A stretch of DNA of 10,896 bases from Pseudomonadota bacterium (GTDB lineage Bacteria > Myxococcota > Bradymonadia > UBA4248). Numbering within the stretch: the stretch's first letter is position 1; every line of letters begins with the position of its first letter. The notes beneath the pieces were generated by a model. That model worked only from the letters and a program-made list of their open reading frames with translations, ran no database searches and was not told the DNA's origin. Shown here piece after piece: positions 7,486 to 10,896 of the stretch. The stretch spans positions 1 through 10,896 of the forward strand of contig JAGBXG010000536.1 of the NCBI GenBank assembly GCA_017629415.1. The letters run 5' to 3'. A program made the position numbers and the translations under genes.

Positions 7486-9237
7486 TTAAGGCTTGGCAGT
7501 AGAAAGTGTGCGTTCCAACGCCGGAGCCGTTGTTGAAACCATACCAAAAGACTGACTGCCCGTACTGGTAATCTGCCTCAAGCTTGGAAGCATCAGATAT
7601 TTTTGTCCGCGCAGAAGGGTCTGTACGCCTTGTTGTAAAGATTCCGGATTTTGCCAAACTTCATCAGGCAATGTCTTGAGCATTGAAACTGCCACAAAAG
7701 GCAAAATCTCATGAACGGCCGGCAGACGATGATAAAGCGCCTGAAACTGCTTATCAAAATCTGCCACATAAACAGCTGCTGCATCCGTATAATCGAGATA
7801 AAGTGCTTCATGGAGCGATTTATAACGATGATTGTCTGCAACAGGAGCCCAGGCACTGGAACCGATGCAAGTCGTAAACTTGCGTGTATCCAGTTTGGAT
7901 TGGGGGGCAGGTGTACCAGGCGTTTTGCACCATAAATTTTCCTGTGCTAAAAAACTTGCTATGCGTTCAGCCGTTTCAATGGATGTCGGAAAATAAACAA
8001 CATCCGGCGACTGACTGGCGATTTTGTGGGCAATATCGCGCAAATCTGTCTGAGTTTGTGGAAAAGTCACATGAGATACCGCCATGCCGGTTGGCAAACT
8101 CGTTTGAAGCTGCTGAACCAAAGTCGTTGCATAAGCATCTTCAGGGCTGACAGCAACCATACGCTGAGCATTTAGGGCAACAATGGTCTGTGCAAGCTGT
8201 TCTGCTTCAAGCGTCAAAGCATAAGAAAACTGAAATGCCGCTGAACTCTGTTTTGTAAACTCGTCATTTGGAGAAAATCCAAGCATTACGGTCTGAATCT
8301 CAGCCAGATTAGGCACAACCGCCATGCTTTCTTGAATATCAAGCGGCCCAAGAATCAGTCTGGCACCAAGTTTTTGAACCTCTGCCAAAATACCAGGTAT
8401 CGTTTGAACGTTGGACTGCGTATCGAAAAAGCGCAAGTCAAAAGGCAGCGAACTATGGTGATAAATGCCGGACGCTTGCAGGATTGAACCCAGCATAGCA
8501 CGTCCCACGCGCCGATCGGTGCCAGAAAGCGGCAAAAGTACAGCGACAACAGGCTGACTGCTGTTGCTGGCTCGGACTAACATCGTACGCAAACGTTCTG
8601 CAGATGCACTGTCGCCAATGGCTTCAAGTGCCATAGCGGTTCCGGGAAGCAAAGCCGCAACACAAGCATTATCGTGCATACTGGCACAAGTATTAAGCCT
8701 CAGCTGCCCTACCACCGCTGCTTCAAGTGGAAACGTAATGCTTGACTCCAGATTGGCTAATTCAATCGGAGATAATTGCATGGCTGCGTACATGGCTAAT
8801 GAACGCGTTTCATCGCTGGGAACAGCTTGATAGCTCTGCGCTGCAAGTTTAAGCGCCAGAGCATACTGCCCACTTTGCACAGCATCGCTGGCAGCATCAA
8901 AATCAAGCTGAGCTTGCGAACGATCTGGCGCTTGAACGGGATCCGTCACTTGCCACTTGCCCCAGTCTGCCTGCGTTCCCTCCGGCTGAACCGCAGACGG
9001 TGCAGTTTCCCCCGTCGATGAAACATCGGTACTGCCTGACGTCACAGAAGACGCTTGCGCTGTACCGCTCACAGACTCCGACGGCTGTACCGCAGATGCC
9101 GTGGCATTCTGAACTTTGACACCTTGTATATTCTTGAGCGTACAACCTGAAAACGTCGCTGCACAAAAGCTCAAAACAAAACTACTGACACAAATCTTAG
9201 CAAAAGACGAAAACATCATGCGCTTTGATGACTTCAT
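7486..9237 (-). CDS. LppC/LpoA-like lipoprotein with periplasmic-binding-protein fold
   Basis: This 583-residue protein has a signal sequence with a plausible lipobox F29-S30-G31-C32. A Ser/Thr/Ala/Gln-rich linker covers about 44-95. A helical, TPR-like region follows at 107-222. From about 228 the type 1 periplasmic-binding fold begins: VVAVLLPLSG (230-239), GARLILGPLD (291-300) and SPDVVYFPTS (410-419). The order lipoprotein anchor, TPR-like region, PBP-1 fold is that of LppC/LpoA, the outer-membrane activator of penicillin-binding protein 1A. An activator of a cell-wall synthase is the best guess, but plain ligand binding is possible. The start ATG abuts the TAA of the phospholipase gene with no gap and no ribosome binding site, which implies translational coupling. 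M7 and M8 are alternative starts that would still leave a shorter signal peptide. Confidence 0.8.
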   Translation of the reverse strand: MKSSKRMMFSSFAKICVSSFVLSFCAATFSGCTLKNIQGVKVQNATASAVQPSESVSGTAQASSVTSGSTDVSSTGETAPSAVQPEGTQADWGKWQVTDPVQAPDRSQAQLDFDAASDAVQSGQYALALKLAAQSYQAVPSDETRSLAMYAAMQLSPIELANLESSITFPLEAAVVGQLRLNTCASMHDNACVAALLPGTAMALEAIGDSASAERLRTMLVRASNSSQPVVAVLLPLSGTDRRVGRAMLGSILQASGIYHHSSLPFDLRFFDTQSNVQTIPGILAEVQKLGARLILGPLDIQESMAVVPNLAEIQTVMLGFSPNDEFTKQSSAAFQFSYALTLEAEQLAQTIVALNAQRMVAVSPEDAYATTLVQQLQTSLPTGMAVSHVTFPQTQTDLRDIAHKIASQSPDVVYFPTSIETAERIASFLAQENLWCKTPGTPAPQSKLDTRKFTTCIGSSAWAPVADNHRYKSLHEALYLDYTDAAAVYVADFDKQFQALYHRLPAVHEILPFVAVSMLKTLPDEVWQNPESLQQGVQTLLRGQKYLMLPSLRQITSTGSQSFGMVSTTAPALERTLSTAKP

Positions 9238-10608
9238 TTAGGGTTTCTTGGCCTGATTTTTCACAGGATAATCCACATTGGGATCGACAACAATGGCGTA
9301 CTGGCTGTTCCAATAATGATCAAAACTCTTGCTCAGTTCAGCATTCAAAGTTTTGCCATGCGCCAGAAAACCGACATTACGGGATTTATAAAAATAATCG
9401 CCGCCCCAATTACTCGTGCCTAACCAGGTATCAGCATCATCCACCACCATGAATTTGGAGTGAATCGTGCGCGAATAAGGCACAAATCCCGTTGAATGCT
9501 CTGGAACTTCGATCATACGTGCCTCAAAATTCTCGATCGCTGCCAGCCGTTTGAGGTCTTTCATATTTTTGGGCTTTGTTGACCAATCCGAAACAAGCAG
9601 ACGAACCTTAACACCGCGCTTGGCCGCCGCAACAAGCGCATCATCGAGTTCCATAAAAGTCGTCTTGTCATAATTCATCGTCGCATAATTCAGCAGCTGA
9701 ACTGACACCGAAGTCTTAGCCTGGCCAATGAGCGCAATCATTTTGGGCAAATCCCACATATCGGCACAAGGCAAGGTTTTCTGCGGACTGGCCACAAATT
9801 CCACATGCATAGACTCTCCTTTATAATCGACATCCGCCGCATGCTGACACGTGGCACTCTGAGCCAGCGGTGTCTCAGGATTTTGAGCCAATGCCCAGTC
9901 CATTTCAAAAATCTGTTTCAAAGGTGTCACAAGTGCTTCAGGACGAAGACGTGCCCCCATTTCAGATATCTGTTCTAAAGAACGCCAGTCAAAGTTTTGT
10001 GAACCAAAGTACGCTGTTTTCCCATCCACAATAAAATATTTCGAATGCTGAACGCCACCGCCAGTAATCGCTGGATAATCAATTTCACGCAGTTCAAGCC
10101 CGGACAACCCAGACAAAACTTGCGGCAATTCGGCATTGGCATCGCTGTTCATGCGCTTGTCTATAAGAAAACGGACTTTGACACCGCGCTCAAGTGCAGC
10201 CTTCAAAGATGCAATCACCTTTTCCAAAGCCGTATCGGGTGCCGTAATCGCATAATAATGTGAAAAATCGATCGTTTCTTTGGCACCATCAATCGCCTCA
10301 AGCCAAACCGGGATAACATCTGCAATATGGTCGTTATCTAATGTCGTTTCTTCAGGCCACGATTCAAAAATCATGACATCAGCATTGGCCTGAGCATGGC
10401 GCAAAGCATCATCCGCCGCCTTTTTGGGGCATGCCTTAACGTTTTCCACGGCACCTTCTGCCGACACGGCTGCTTCTGACACCGAAGCCTCTGCCGCCAC
10501 AACTTCAGCCGCATCCGCTGCCGTCGTGTTCTCCATCGTCGTCGGCTGAGATGCACATCCCACCAACAAACACGCCAAAGCCCACATATACCCATATGAT
10601 TTTGTCAT
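9238..10608 (-). CDS. Phospholipase D superfamily lipoprotein, PLD3/PLD4-like
   Basis: The protein has two HxKxxxxD motifs, the paired half-sites of the PLD superfamily. Numbered from the ATG at 10620, H192-K194-D199 is followed by GSQNFDWRSLEQ (206-217), and H387-K389-D394 by GTSNWGGDYF (401-410). These flanks (G-S-x-N-x-DWRSL-x-Q and GTSNW-x-G-x-YF) resemble animal PLD3/PLD4 and related poxvirus proteins more than cardiolipin synthases. Animal PLD3/PLD4 act as 5' exonucleases on single-stranded nucleic acid, with lipid roles also proposed; the bacterial substrate is unknown. Lipobox L-V-G-C precedes an Ala/Glu/Val-rich linker, so the domain should face the periplasm. I chose the ATG at 10608 because GAGG (10615-10618) lies 6 nt upstream; the ATG at 10620 would add four residues and lacks a ribosome binding site. 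It is first in a two-gene unit with the PBP-like lipoprotein. Confidence 0.9.
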   Translation of the reverse strand: MTKSYGYMWALACLLVGCASQPTTMENTTAADAAEVVAAEASVSEAAVSAEGAVENVKACPKKAADDALRHAQANADVMIFESWPEETTLDNDHIADVIPVWLEAIDGAKETIDFSHYYAITAPDTALEKVIASLKAALERGVKVRFLIDKRMNSDANAELPQVLSGLSGLELREIDYPAITGGGVQHSKYFIVDGKTAYFGSQNFDWRSLEQISEMGARLRPEALVTPLKQIFEMDWALAQNPETPLAQSATCQHAADVDYKGESMHVEFVASPQKTLPCADMWDLPKMIALIGQAKTSVSVQLLNYATMNYDKTTFMELDDALVAAAKRGVKVRLLVSDWSTKPKNMKDLKRLAAIENFEARMIEVPEHSTGFVPYSRTIHSKFMVVDDADTWLGTSNWGGDYFYKSRNVGFLAHGKTLNAELSKSFDHYWNSQYAIVVDPNVDYPVKNQAKKP

Positions 10609-10614
10609 CATTTT

Positions 10615-10618
10615 CCTC
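10615..10618 (-). promoter_or_regulatory. Ribosome binding site that decides the start of the PLD-like gene
   Basis: On the minus strand GAGG sits 3 nt before the ATG at 10611 and 6 nt before the ATG at 10608. Spacing favours 10608. The in-frame ATG at 10620 overlaps this site and has no Shine-Dalgarno of its own. Confidence 0.55.
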
Positions 10619-10727
10619 ATTTTTCACAAAAGTAAAACCGAACAAGCCTCATTTTCATGCCAACTCGATACGCCGACATCTCTCAAAATTTCTTCTTTTT
10701 TTTCTGCCAGGGGGCCAAGCCCCCTGC

Positions 10728-10754
10728 GGCGCTATTTGCACGCAAATACGCGCC
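10728..10754 (+). repeat. Palindromic element, copy 5 of the GCTAT...ATACGC family
   Basis: The outer stem GGCGC (10728-10732) pairs with GCGCC (10750-10754). The inner stem TATTTG (10733-10738) pairs with CAAATA (10743-10748) around loop CACG, and one C (10749) is unpaired on the 3' side. The core keeps the frame GCTAT, ten bases, ATACGC, with a third independent stem sequence. No T-run follows. Confidence 0.65.
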
Positions 10755-10786
10755 TACCCCCACTGCGGGACACCCGCAACGCCCGT

Positions 10787-10879
10787 TTTTATGGGGCTCC
10801 GCCCCAAACCCCGCCGGGGCGTTGCCCCGAACCCCTCCAAAGGGGCTCAAGCCCCTTTGGAATCCCACAATATAGGGCG
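10787..10879 (-). repeat. G+C-rich hairpin repeat, copy 2, inverted
   Basis: Read on the minus strand, this copies the order of 7401-7469: CGCCC, a short spacer with TGTGGG, TTCC, the long palindrome (here CCAAAGGGGC with GCCCCTTTGG, one base pair longer), then GGCGGAGCCCC-like sequence and an A-rich end. It carries an extra ~21-nt segment, including the CGGGGC/GCCCCG hairpin, that is missing from the other copy. Confidence 0.6.
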
Positions 10880-10896
10880 GTTTTCGCAACATAAGG

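Larger units (their letters stand above)
10621..10896. other. Upstream region of the PLD-like gene, mostly hairpin repeats
   Basis: This 276-nt stretch holds no gene I can support. Positions 10621-10708 should carry the minus-strand promoter of the PLD/PBP-like unit, but I see no convincing -35/-10 pair; the region includes an 8-base T run (A run on the minus strand). From 10709 on it is a dense row of hairpins: AGGGGGC/GCCCCCT (10709-10725), a palindrome-family copy (10728-10754), TGCGGG/CCCGCA (10764-10778), GGGGC/GCCCC (10793-10805), CGGGGC/GCCCCG (10815-10829) and CCAAAGGGGC/GCCCCTTTGG (10837-10860). Confidence 0.6.

Noticed and set aside
10683..10892. Open frames on both strands across the G+C-rich end of the window
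   Set aside because: Both are produced by hairpin repeats; such repeats often give spurious Gly/Pro/Ala-rich frames.

Overview
The window looks like chromosomal sequence from a Gram-negative bacterium of roughly 50% G+C. Three of the six genes encode lipoproteins with clear or plausible lipoboxes. One of them is a periplasmic-binding-protein-like lipoprotein of the LppC/LpoA type. The ribonucleotide reductase is the long (~1200 aa) adenosylcobalamin-dependent NrdJ known from alpha- and deltaproteobacteria. A deltaproteobacterial or Myxococcota-like host is a reasonable guess, but nothing here fixes the taxon. I see no phage, transposase, CRISPR, tRNA or rRNA.

Layout, left to right. (1) Positions 1-173, minus strand: the 5' end of a PHP-domain-like gene that runs off the window and lacks the usual metal-binding histidines. 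(2) Positions 174-595: a divergent intergenic region with two adjacent hairpin elements, one of them a 110-nt composite. (3) Positions 596-4123, plus strand: complete nrdJ, closed by two tandem copies of a palindrome, the second ending in a T-run terminator. (4) Positions 4349-6094 and 6148-7389, plus strand: a WG-repeat lipoprotein with a C-terminal coiled coil, then single-ORF larC (nickel-pincer cofactor metallochelatase) with a His-rich insert. (5) Positions 7390-7485: a G+C-rich hairpin repeat between convergent genes. (6) Positions 10608-7486, minus strand: a two-gene unit of a PLD3/PLD4-like phospholipase D-family lipoprotein followed, with stop and start codons directly abutting, by the PBP-like lipoprotein. 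(7) Positions 10621-10896: the upstream region, packed with G+C-rich hairpins, including an inverted second copy of the 7401-7469 repeat.

The genes do not form one pathway. NrdJ supplies deoxynucleotides without oxygen dependence. LarC makes a nickel cofactor whose user enzyme is not in the window. The lipoproteins belong to the cell envelope. The most unusual content lies between the genes: a palindrome family of five copies sharing an invariant frame (GCTAT ... ATACGC, one unpaired C) whose stems differ by compensatory changes, and a second, G+C-rich hairpin repeat present in two orientations.
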